Source: Magnetococcus marinus MC-1
GTDB taxonomy: Bacteria > Pseudomonadota > Magnetococcia > Magnetococcales > Magnetococcaceae
Direction: 5' to 3'
NCBI RefSeq assembly: GCF_000014865.1
Contig: NC_008576.1
Coordinates: 4,369,001 to 4,433,000, forward strand
Length of the DNA: 64,000 nt
The notes beneath the pieces were generated by a model. It was not told the origin of the DNA and did no database searches. It saw only the letters and a program-made list of their open reading frames with translations. This document shows, piece by piece, positions 18,116 to 25,340 of this stretch (its first letter is position 1; the number at the start of each line of letters is the position of its first letter). Made by a program: the position numbers and the translations under genes.

Positions 18116-19942
18116 ATGGAAACCGCTGTGCAAGCATGGATTGTTTTAGGGATCATTGTTGTTGCGGTGGTGCTCTATGCCCAGGGTCGTCTGCCGATGG
18201 ATTTGGTATCCCTGGGTATTCTGGCGCTCTTGGCCACGATCTTTCAGCTGGTACCACTCAGGGATGCCACCGGCAAGGTGGTTTTGGATGGGGTCGATTT
18301 TTTTCAGGGTTTAAGCAACCCCGCGCTGATCTCTGTGGCCACCCTGCTGGTGGTTGGGGAGGGCATTACCCGCACGGGAGCCCTAACCTCGGTCTCCACC
18401 TGGATTGATCGCAGGGCGGATGGTTCCTGGACCAAAGCGTTTTCATTGGTTTTGATCATTACCGCGTTAGCCAGTGCTTTCATGAACAACACGCCGGTGG
18501 TGGTGATTTTTATTCCCATTTTGGCCGGTTTAGCCAGTCAGTATAAGATCCACTCCCGCAAAGTTTTATTACCCCTCTCCTACATCTCCATTTTGGGGGG
18601 GGCCTGTACGTTGATCGGCAGCTCTACCAACCTATTGGTGGCTGATTATGCCGAGCGTATTTTAGACCACAAAATGAGCATGTTTTCCCTTACCCCTGTG
18701 GGGATTGTCTTGTTGATGGCCGGTCTTGCATACCTTATTTTCTGGGCACCTAAGTTGATTTCGGATGAGGGGCCTACGCCTCAATCGGGTGATCCTGTGA
18801 CCCTGCGTCTGTTTACGGCGGAGATGCGGGTGGATGAGGGGTGCCCGCTGATTGGACAGCTTTTAAGCAAGCTGCAACAGGATATTTTTGCCAATGTCAC
18901 GGTGTATAAGCTGATACGTGGTGCTTTGGTGGACTATACCGCCCCGTTTAAAGAGATTGTCATCAAGGCGGGGGATATTTTGTTGGTACAGGGCACGGTT
19001 ACGGAGCTTAAGGCTGCGGAGTTTCGGGGTGGCATTACCATTACCCCGTACATGCCGGGCATGCCCCTTTCGGAGCAGGACAAAAAGCGGCGCATGTTGG
19101 CTGAGTTGGTGATTACGCCTGATTCGCGCATGGTGGGGTTGACGTTGACGCAGGTGCGCATGCGCCGTCAATTTGGGGTGGCGGTGGTGGCGATCAACCG
19201 CCCTGCGCGGGAGATCAAGGGGCGGGTGATTGACACCCCTTTACGCCCGGGGGATCTGTTGTTGGTGGAGGGGATTCCGGAACGTATTGAGAGTTTTTCC
19301 ACCAGCCGTGATTTTTTGCTCTATTGGGGGGCACACAATGCGGTTAGGCAGCCGCAAAAGGCCCGTGCGGCGGCGGGGATCTTGTTAGGGATTATTCTGT
19401 TTGCGGCGTTGGATAGTCACGCCATGCCGGTGTTGGCGACGGTGGGGGCGACGCTGATGTTGGCGTTTCGCTGTTTAACGCTACGGCAGGCCTATAGTGC
19501 GTTATCGTCTAAGGTGGTGTTGTTGATTACGGCATCGTTGGCCATGGGCACGGCGATGCAGGGCACGGGGGCGGATCAGTTGGTGGCCCATGGTTTTTTA
19601 TGGATGGTAGAGGGTTATTCGCCGTGGGTGGTGTTGGCGGCTTTTGGTTTTATGGTCACGGTGTTTACCAATGTGATTAGCAACAATGCCACGGCGATTT
19701 TGTTTGCGCCCATTGGGGTTGCCATTGCAGAGGGTTTGGGGGTGAGTTTTATGCCCTTTTTGATGATGGTGATTTTTGGGGCCAATGCGGCTTTTGCCTC
19801 GCCCATTGGGTATAAGACCAATTTGCTGGTCTTTAGTGTGGGGGGGTATCGTTTTGCGGATTTCTTTAAGGTGGGTTTGCCGTTGAATGTTGGCTATTGG
19901 CTCTTATCGACTTTGTTGATTCCCTTAATGTGGGCTTTTTAA
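18116..19942 (+). CDS. SLC13-family (DASS-like) permease with two TrkA-C domains
   Basis: This 608-residue membrane protein has N-terminal transmembrane helices with FMNNTPVVVIFIP. Two RCK-C/TrkA-C domains lie in the central cytoplasmic loop (about residues 230-310 and 325-405, each ending in GDILLVQG or GDLLLVEG). A second transporter half contains TNVISNNATAILFAP. The repeated NxxxxxT/P hairpins are typical of divalent anion/sodium symporters. The substrate (sulfate, dicarboxylate or other anion) cannot be told from sequence. The gene stands alone with ATG at 18116. Confidence 0.85.
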   Translation: METAVQAWIVLGIIVVAVVLYAQGRLPMDLVSLGILALLATIFQLVPLRDATGKVVLDGVDFFQGLSNPALISVATLLVVGEGITRTGALTSVSTWIDRRADGSWTKAFSLVLIITALASAFMNNTPVVVIFIPILAGLASQYKIHSRKVLLPLSYISILGGACTLIGSSTNLLVADYAERILDHKMSMFSLTPVGIVLLMAGLAYLIFWAPKLISDEGPTPQSGDPVTLRLFTAEMRVDEGCPLIGQLLSKLQQDIFANVTVYKLIRGALVDYTAPFKEIVIKAGDILLVQGTVTELKAAEFRGGITITPYMPGMPLSEQDKKRRMLAELVITPDSRMVGLTLTQVRMRRQFGVAVVAINRPAREIKGRVIDTPLRPGDLLLVEGIPERIESFSTSRDFLLYWGAHNAVRQPQKARAAAGILLGIILFAALDSHAMPVLATVGATLMLAFRCLTLRQAYSALSSKVVLLITASLAMGTAMQGTGADQLVAHGFLWMVEGYSPWVVLAAFGFMVTVFTNVISNNATAILFAPIGVAIAEGLGVSFMPFLMMVIFGANAAFASPIGYKTNLLVFSVGGYRFADFFKVGLPLNVGYWLLSTLLIPLMWAF

Positions 19943-20039
19943 GGTAGGGCAAGGGGTGATGGCTTTAAGGGGTTTGGCTGTTCACAGGGGGGTTGCATAG
20001 AAAGTGCGCTTCTGTCATACTCCGCGATTCCCGCTGATC

Positions 20040-20129
20040 GGAGGAGTGCCAGAGCGGTTGAATGGGACGGTCTCGAAAACCGTTGTGGGGGTGACTCCAC
20101 CGAGGGTTCGAATCCCTCCTCCTCCGCCA
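20040..20129 (+). tRNA. tRNA-Ser (anticodon CGA)
   Basis: All arms can be folded. The acceptor is GGAGGAG with CTCCTCC, discriminator G, and encoded CCA at 20127-20129. The anticodon stem is ACGGT/ACCGT with loop CTCGAAA, giving anticodon CGA at 20074-20076. There is a long variable arm (TGGGGGTGACTCCACC region) as expected for tRNA-Ser, and the T loop is TTCGAAT. The last six bases are repeated at 21780-21785 as the start of a 175-bp direct repeat. Confidence 0.97.
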
Positions 20130-20298
20130 TTTCCCTTTTTCATCACGTCCCAGCAAGTCCAGAAAATCTTCAATTTCAACCGCATGATGCGCTAGCAGCG
20201 TCCAACCCGATCCAAAAATCTCTTGCCATCCAGCATGCCATTGTGGGTATTGAGAGGGAACCGGACATTATGAGCGTTGCCGCCGGTGTAGACATATC
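20124..20298. repeat. 175-bp perfect direct repeat, copy 1 (tRNA-proximal)
   Basis: This sequence is identical over its whole length to 21780-21954. It begins with the last six bases of tRNA-Ser (CCGCCA) and ends at GTAGACATATC. The two copies bracket the IS relic and the Fic gene. They could be attachment-like ends or the product of a local duplication. Confidence 0.92.
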
Positions 20299-20308
20299 TG
20301 ATGTGGCA

Positions 20309-20491
20309 ACACTAAAACGGACAGTGTTTTACGCGGACTTGGACCACTCTGTTTCGTACTGAGAAGGCTCTGCCATTTTGAGCACCTGCTCTTTGAACTC
20401 TGGGGCAAAATTTTTAGGACTTCTTCTGCTCATTGGACACCTTTCTGAATGAGGTCTCATTTTCCCTCATTTTTTGTGTCCGTTAAAGTGT
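20309..20491 (-). mobile_element. internally deleted IS3-family-like relic
   Basis: The 183-bp element has imperfect terminal inverted repeats: ACACTAAAACGGACA at the left end and the complement of TGTCCGTTAAAGTGT at the right. It contains only the start of a transposase OrfA-type gene. This is the layout of a non-autonomous deletion derivative (MITE-like). It is inserted directly beyond repeat copy 1, next to the 3' end of the Fic gene. Confidence 0.75.
20329..20433 (-). pseudogene. transposase OrfA N-terminal remnant
   Basis: A 34-codon frame begins ATG at 20433 and reads MSRRSPKNFAPEFKEQVLKM, a typical N-terminal helix-turn-helix of IS3-family OrfA (Arg/Lys-rich start, then FxxEFKxQxVxL). 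It stops at 20329, after the internal deletion joins it to the left end of the element. It cannot encode a working transposase. Confidence 0.75.
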
Positions 20492-20506
20492 AGCCCCATC
20501 ACTTTC

Positions 20507-21556
20507 TCAGGCTAATGCATACCAGGCACCACGTCCGCTGCCATGCAGGACAAGATGACCCTTTTCAACAAGTTGGCTTAAATGCTTCTTGAGCGTATTA
20601 CGATTCACGCCTGTTAGCGTCGCTATGTCGCCGATGGTGACGCGACCATGTTCACGCGCATATTCGAGAATTTGCACGGATATTTCCGGTAAAGCGGAAA
20701 GAACAATTTTTTCCCGCTCCACTTTCTTGGCCAGCCGCTTCATCTGTTGCTGCAAGGCCCGCAGGAAAAACGTGATCCATGGCTGCCAGTTGGGTGCTTC
20801 TGTCCGTATGGTACCTTGAGTTTGGCGCAGGGCGAGGTAATAGCCTTCCTTGCTTTGCTCAATCACACTCTCCAGAGAGCTATACGGCACATAGGCGTAG
20901 CCAACTCGCAACAAAAGCAGCGTTGTAAGGATGCGGCTCAATCGTCCGTTTCCATCCTGGAAGGGGTGGATTTCAAGGAAGATCACGACAAAAAAACCCA
21001 CAATTAGGAGGGGGTGCAGCCGTTTGGTTTCTACGGCTTCATTGACGAAGGCAACGAGTTCTTCTATCAGGCGCGGTGTATCAAAAGGCGTGGCCGTTTC
21101 GAAAACGATGCCGATCTGCCTGCCGTCCTCATCAAAGGCTGCAACGCTGTTGCTGGTCGTTTTATACTGTCCGCGATGATGATTGTCTTTGCTGCTGTAT
21201 TTCAGCAGGTCACGATGAAGCTGCTTGATATGGTTTTCGGTGATCGTGATATCGGCCCAGGATTGAAACACCAGCTCCATGGTTTCGGCATAACCGGCGA
21301 CTTCCTGTTCATCACGGGTTTCGAATGATTTGATCTGGAGATTTGACAGCAGGCGCTCTACCTCGCGGTCGGAGAGTTTGCTGCCCTCGATGCGGGTTGA
21401 AGAGCCGATGCTCTCGATAGTGGCCACGCGCCGCAGGGCAGACAGGCGTTCCGGTGCCAGCGTGCCGAGCGCACGCCAGGCCCCCTTGAATTCGTCGATT
21501 TCGGCGATCAGGGAAAGAATGTCCGTGGTAATCTGTAGCGAGTCTGTTTTGATCAT
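20507..21556 (-). CDS. Fic-family AMP transferase with C-terminal winged helix
   Basis: The protein has 349 residues. The Fic motif HPFQDGNGRLSR is complete (catalytic His, GNGR anion hole). An N-terminal inhibitory helix of class II type is present (SSTRIEGS, fitting S/TxxxEG), so activity is probably autoinhibited. The C-terminal 70 residues form a winged helix (TIGDIATLTGVNRNTLKKHL), suggesting DNA binding and perhaps autoregulation. The start at 21556 (MIKTDSLQ) is preferred over an upstream in-frame codon at 21616. The likely activity is AMPylation of an unknown target. It lies between two 175-bp direct repeats. Confidence 0.9.
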   Translation of the reverse strand: MIKTDSLQITTDILSLIAEIDEFKGAWRALGTLAPERLSALRRVATIESIGSSTRIEGSKLSDREVERLLSNLQIKSFETRDEQEVAGYAETMELVFQSWADITITENHIKQLHRDLLKYSSKDNHHRGQYKTTSNSVAAFDEDGRQIGIVFETATPFDTPRLIEELVAFVNEAVETKRLHPLLIVGFFVVIFLEIHPFQDGNGRLSRILTTLLLLRVGYAYVPYSSLESVIEQSKEGYYLALRQTQGTIRTEAPNWQPWITFFLRALQQQMKRLAKKVEREKIVLSALPEISVQILEYAREHGRVTIGDIATLTGVNRNTLKKHLSQLVEKGHLVLHGSGRGAWYALA

Positions 21557-21569
21557 GACCCAAAAATAT

Positions 21570-21623
21570 ACCCATTTTGACCTAATTAGCACGGGAAAAT
21601 CCGCGAATGCACCCATTTTGACC
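21570..21623. promoter_or_regulatory. paired 13-bp direct repeats upstream of the Fic gene
   Basis: ACCCATTTTGACC occurs at 21570-21582 and again at 21611-21623 (41 bp apart), immediately upstream of the Fic start codon. Two equally oriented copies at a spacing near four helical turns look like an operator. The winged-helix domain of the Fic protein is a candidate binder; this is inference. Confidence 0.55.
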
Positions 21624-21779
21624 CATTTAGTGTGGGTGTTATAAAGGATTGATGGCCTATCCCTTAATAAGCCGTCACCATATTAAAGGGAGGCCTCCGT
21701 AAAACGTCCAAACATTTAGGGTATTTGAAGACAACGAGATAACTATTTTCGAATAGTTCGTATGATGACAACCAATACG

Positions 21780-21954
21780 CCGCCATTTCCCTTTTTCATC
21801 ACGTCCCAGCAAGTCCAGAAAATCTTCAATTTCAACCGCATGATGCGCTAGCAGCGTCCAACCCGATCCAAAAATCTCTTGCCATCCAGCATGCCATTGT
21901 GGGTATTGAGAGGGAACCGGACATTATGAGCGTTGCCGCCGGTGTAGACATATC
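21780..21954. repeat. 175-bp perfect direct repeat, copy 2
   Basis: Identical to 20124-20298. Outside the repeat the sequences differ completely on both sides (AATACG before, AGATTG after). The repeat boundary is therefore sharp at both ends. Confidence 0.92.
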
Positions 21955-22087
21955 AGATTGCCGGTGACCCTATGAGAAAGGCACGAAATCTGTTTGCCAA
22001 GCGTCAGGCTCCCACGCTACGATGGGGCAAAGAATAGTCCCGTCAGGCACCTCCTGGCGATACCGTAGAGCCACGGTTCTGCGGACT

Positions 22088-22117
22088 GAACCCCGCTTAG
22101 GCAACTTTGCGGGGTTC
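22088..22117 (+). terminator. possible terminator hairpin
   Basis: AACCCCGC (22089-22096) pairs with GCGGGGTT (22109-22116) around a 12-nt loop, followed by CTTTC. The T-run is weak. It may end transcription from the Fic patch or be an attenuator ahead of the YgiT-type pseudogene. Confidence 0.45.
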
Positions 22118-22178
22118 TTTCATTTTGGCTGGGGAATGATGGATTTTTTGCGGCAGTAAAACGCAACCCCAAGGAGTG

Positions 22179-22440
22179 ATGGATATGACTGGAAAATGTC
22201 CCTTCTGCGGTCACCGCAACATGGCCGCCAAATAGGTGGAATACCTTTACCGACTGGGCGAGCAGTTCATGATGGTGACGGACGTTGCCTGTCTGGAGTG
22301 CGCGTTCTGCGGCGAACAAATACTTCGAGACCGCCGTTCTAAAGCGCATCAAGGCCGATTTGATGGCTATCCAGAACACCGGCAAAATGCCCATGCAGAG
22401 CATTCAGGTTCCAGTGGAAGATCACTCCATCAGCCAATAA
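22179..22440 (+). pseudogene. YgiT-type zinc-finger antitoxin, broken by stop and frameshift
   Basis: AAGGAG lies 2 bp before ATG 22179. The frame gives MDMTGKCPFCGHRNMAAK, then an amber codon at 22233-22235. The same frame continues VEYLYRLGEQFMMVTDV and CLECAFCGEQILRD. Near 22330 a one-base shift is needed to recover AVLKRIKADLMAIQNTGKMP and the end at 22440. Two CxxC pairs and the order match YgiT/MqsA-type antitoxin zinc fingers. No intact toxin gene is adjacent. Its end overlaps the convergent amylosucrase gene by 19 bp. Confidence 0.8.
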
Positions 22441-24377
22441 AACCCATAGGCCGGAATTGCCAATTGATCGTTAAACCGTTGCGGACTCTCCCCCGTCGAG
22501 GCGTCCCGCAAATTATGGCTCTTTAAAAAGCCCAACTGCCTAAGCTGCTCCAACTCCACATACTGCGGCTTTAAATCAAAATTACAGATCACCAATACCT
22601 TGGCCGAAGCATGCATAAAATCAAACCGTGCATAGGCCAACAGATGCGGATTGCCCAAATCTAACATCTCACGGTTGTTAAAATCCGCAAACGCCGGGAT
22701 CTCCTTGCGCACCGCAATCATCTTTTTTAACGCATTAAAAAGACGATACTCCACACTACCCGGCTGATTGCGCAGCTCCGCCTTATCCCAATCAATGGTT
22801 GGCCGATGAATCCACCGGCTATCTTCCCGCTTACTCTCTTGCTGCTCATAGCTATAGTCGTTCAAGGTGCCCAACTCATCACCATAATAGAGCAGCGGAA
22901 TCCCCCCAAAGGAAAGAATCACACTGTGCAACAACAGAATCATTTGGATAGAGGTATGCACCGCCTCCTCATTGCCTTCGTAAAGGGCACTCTCCAAACC
23001 CGCTAACGAGGCTAATGTGCCTGAAATACGGGCATCCCCCGTCTTATCATTCTGCCCAAACGGCCTGCCCCGCGCTGGAGAGTCCGTGTAACCCCCCGTA
23101 AAATAATCCACCAAAAAACGACGGTGAGCAAACGGCTCATAACCTGCCTGACGAATATCCGTGTCATCAAAACCCAAACCAATGTCGTCATGACAGCGGA
23201 TATAGTTCAACCATGTGGCCCGCTCCAACTTATCCGGCAAACTCTTAATACCCCGATACAAAAGCTCCGCCTTTTTCGTCGCGATGGCATCCCACAATAG
23301 CGCCATGAGAGTGGCATTATAGGCAATCTCACACTCCTTGGCGTTGATGGCATCCTCACCAAAATACTTGGTAATCTCCAAGGGGGAGACAATCGCCTCA
23401 GCAATAAACAATACCCCCGGTGCCGTCACCTGACAGCAATCCTTGAGCAGTTGCAGTATCAGGTGCGCCTCCCGTTGGTTTTGACAGGTGCTGCCTATTT
23501 TTTTCCATAAAAAGGCCACCGCATCCAAGCGCATAATATCCGCCCCTAGATTGGCCCAGTAGAGAATAATATCCAAAATTTCAATCAGTACCGATGGGTT
23601 GCTGTAGTTTAAATCCCACTGATAACTGTTAAAAGAGGTCATCACCCACCGGCCCATCTCTTCGCTCCAGGTAAAATTACCCGGCGCGGTCTGGGGAAAA
23701 ATCTCCACCATGGACTCTTCAAACAGATCCGGCATGCTCCTATCTTTAAATACATAAAAATAGTTCTGATAGTCAGAATCCCCCTCACGGGCCCGCCTAG
23801 CCCACTCGTGTTCGTCCGAGGTGTGGTTGAGCACCACATCTAACGTCAATAACATCCCCCGCGTATGCATGGAATCCGCAAGCGTGGTTATATCCTCCAA
23901 TGTGCCAGCACGGCTATCAATCTTACGAAAATCCCGTATGGCATAACCCCCATCACTCTTATTCGGCGGGCAATCCAGCAGGGGCATAATATGGATCATG
24001 TTAATACCCAGCTCTTGCAAATAGCTAAGCTTGGTATTTAAACCCTGTAGATCGTTGGCAAAACCATCACTGTAGAGCGCCATACCCACCCACTGCTGAT
24101 GCAAAAACCAAGTGTGGTCCTTTTCACGCTCCAGATCAGACTCCCTATACTGGGCCGGACGCGCAATATACTGCCGCGCCATGGTCTCCACCAACCGCTT
24201 CATCTGCTCATTAAAATCATTCCGGTTGCCATACAGCACCTTGGCAATGGAGTGAATGGCATAAAAATTTGCACCTAAGCGGGTATAAAAATAGCGCATT
24301 TGATTTTGCTTGAGGATCTCCGGGTCCAACTCAAGCATAATTTCATTCAATAACGAATGGGATACCTGTTCATACAT
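22422..24377 (-). CDS. amylosucrase-type GH13 enzyme
   Basis: The protein has 651 residues, like amylosucrases. The GH13 motifs are DVVLNHTSDEH, the nucleophile Asp in IMRLDAVAFLWK, the acid/base Glu in LFIAEAIVSP, and the transition-state Asp in RCHDDIGLGF. The segment DGGYAIRDFRKIDSRAGTLED is close to the amylosucrase loop. Amylosucrase transfers glucose from sucrose to an alpha-glucan, releasing fructose; sucrose hydrolysis is the alternative. ATG 24377 with AGGA upstream is preferred to TTG 24380. Neighbouring sucrose synthesis genes support a sucrose role. Confidence 0.88.
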   Translation of the reverse strand: MYEQVSHSLLNEIMLELDPEILKQNQMRYFYTRLGANFYAIHSIAKVLYGNRNDFNEQMKRLVETMARQYIARPAQYRESDLEREKDHTWFLHQQWVGMALYSDGFANDLQGLNTKLSYLQELGINMIHIMPLLDCPPNKSDGGYAIRDFRKIDSRAGTLEDITTLADSMHTRGMLLTLDVVLNHTSDEHEWARRAREGDSDYQNYFYVFKDRSMPDLFEESMVEIFPQTAPGNFTWSEEMGRWVMTSFNSYQWDLNYSNPSVLIEILDIILYWANLGADIMRLDAVAFLWKKIGSTCQNQREAHLILQLLKDCCQVTAPGVLFIAEAIVSPLEITKYFGEDAINAKECEIAYNATLMALLWDAIATKKAELLYRGIKSLPDKLERATWLNYIRCHDDIGLGFDDTDIRQAGYEPFAHRRFLVDYFTGGYTDSPARGRPFGQNDKTGDARISGTLASLAGLESALYEGNEEAVHTSIQMILLLHSVILSFGGIPLLYYGDELGTLNDYSYEQQESKREDSRWIHRPTIDWDKAELRNQPGSVEYRLFNALKKMIAVRKEIPAFADFNNREMLDLGNPHLLAYARFDFMHASAKVLVICNFDLKPQYVELEQLRQLGFLKSHNLRDASTGESPQRFNDQLAIPAYGFYWLME

Positions 24378-24506
24378 CAACTCTATCCTTTAAACAGCGA
24401 CCTCGTACCCTGTCAGCGCAGGGATACTCAGCCCTTAATTAAAACCGCAACACTGGGGGTAAAGAGACGAGATGGCACACCTGCTTTCGTCACCCCCTGG
24501 CACGAC

Positions 24507-25340
24507 CTATTCGCGCAATGCTTGAATAAGCGCTTTAAACTCAGGGTAAAAATGCACAACACCTTCAAGTATGCCCGCAGCATAGTTACCATTCATCTGC
24601 AAATGGCTACCCTTGGCCCGGTAGAGCTGCTCCGCCCCAACCCCCTCCACCGCAGCCACCACCGACAGGTCGGCATTGGCAACCAATACAGCGGGTATGG
24701 GGCTAAGCAGCACATCCAGATCATTGCCGCTATCACCGGCAAACAGGGTTTCATGCAACCCATAACCCAGCTGTTGCAGCAAAAACATCACCCCATGGCG
24801 CTTGCTGGCACTGGCAGGCAAAATATCCAACAGGCCCACCTGCTGCAACACATCTTCACTCCAGATCAGATTGGCTTGGATGTGGTGGGCGCCAAGGTGC
24901 TGCTCTATGGCCTCTATCAGCCGTGGGGCATCTTCCTCTAACCCACAATAGTAGCTTAGTTTATGCCGTGCCTGCTTCTCTGGCTCCTGCAACCGTAGGC
25001 CCGGCCAATCCTCCAGCAGCTGGTGTATCTGCCCTGCATGCATACCCTGCCATACCGCATCCAGCTGGGCTTGCCAAGCTTGGTTGGGTCGCCAAACCCC
25101 CTGCTGCACGTGGTAGAGGGTCGCGCCCACATCCGCCACCACAAAATCGGGTTGGGGTAGTTGATAGCGCTGTATCGCCTCTTCCACCAACGCCTGATGC
25201 CGCCCTGTCACATAGGCTAACGCAATGCCCGGTTGTGCCACAAAACGGCCAAACAACGCCCGCACCCCCGGCTGCTCAGGCTCTTTGCCATTGGGTATTA
25301 AGGTACGGTCCATATCGGTGCAAAGCAGCAGTCGTCTCAT
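24507..25340 (-). CDS. sucrose-phosphate phosphatase (HAD superfamily)
   Basis: The protein has 277 residues. The HAD motif I LLCTDMDRTLIPNG contains both catalytic Asp residues. VTGRHQALVEEA and FAGDSGNDLDVL are motifs II/III typical of Cof/SPP-type HAD phosphatases. SPP removes phosphate from sucrose-6-phosphate. The 4-bp overlap with the upstream sucrose-phosphate synthase gene indicates co-translation. Confidence 0.87.
   Translation of the reverse strand: MRRLLLCTDMDRTLIPNGKEPEQPGVRALFGRFVAQPGIALAYVTGRHQALVEEAIQRYQLPQPDFVVADVGATLYHVQQGVWRPNQAWQAQLDAVWQGMHAGQIHQLLEDWPGLRLQEPEKQARHKLSYYCGLEEDAPRLIEAIEQHLGAHHIQANLIWSEDVLQQVGLLDILPASASKRHGVMFLLQQLGYGLHETLFAGDSGNDLDVLLSPIPAVLVANADLSVVAAVEGVGAEQLYRAKGSHLQMNGNYAAGILEGVVHFYPEFKALIQALRE

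Noticed and set aside
21780-21785. Second partial tRNA at the start of repeat copy 2
   Set aside because: Only six tRNA bases are present; no tRNA fold can form.
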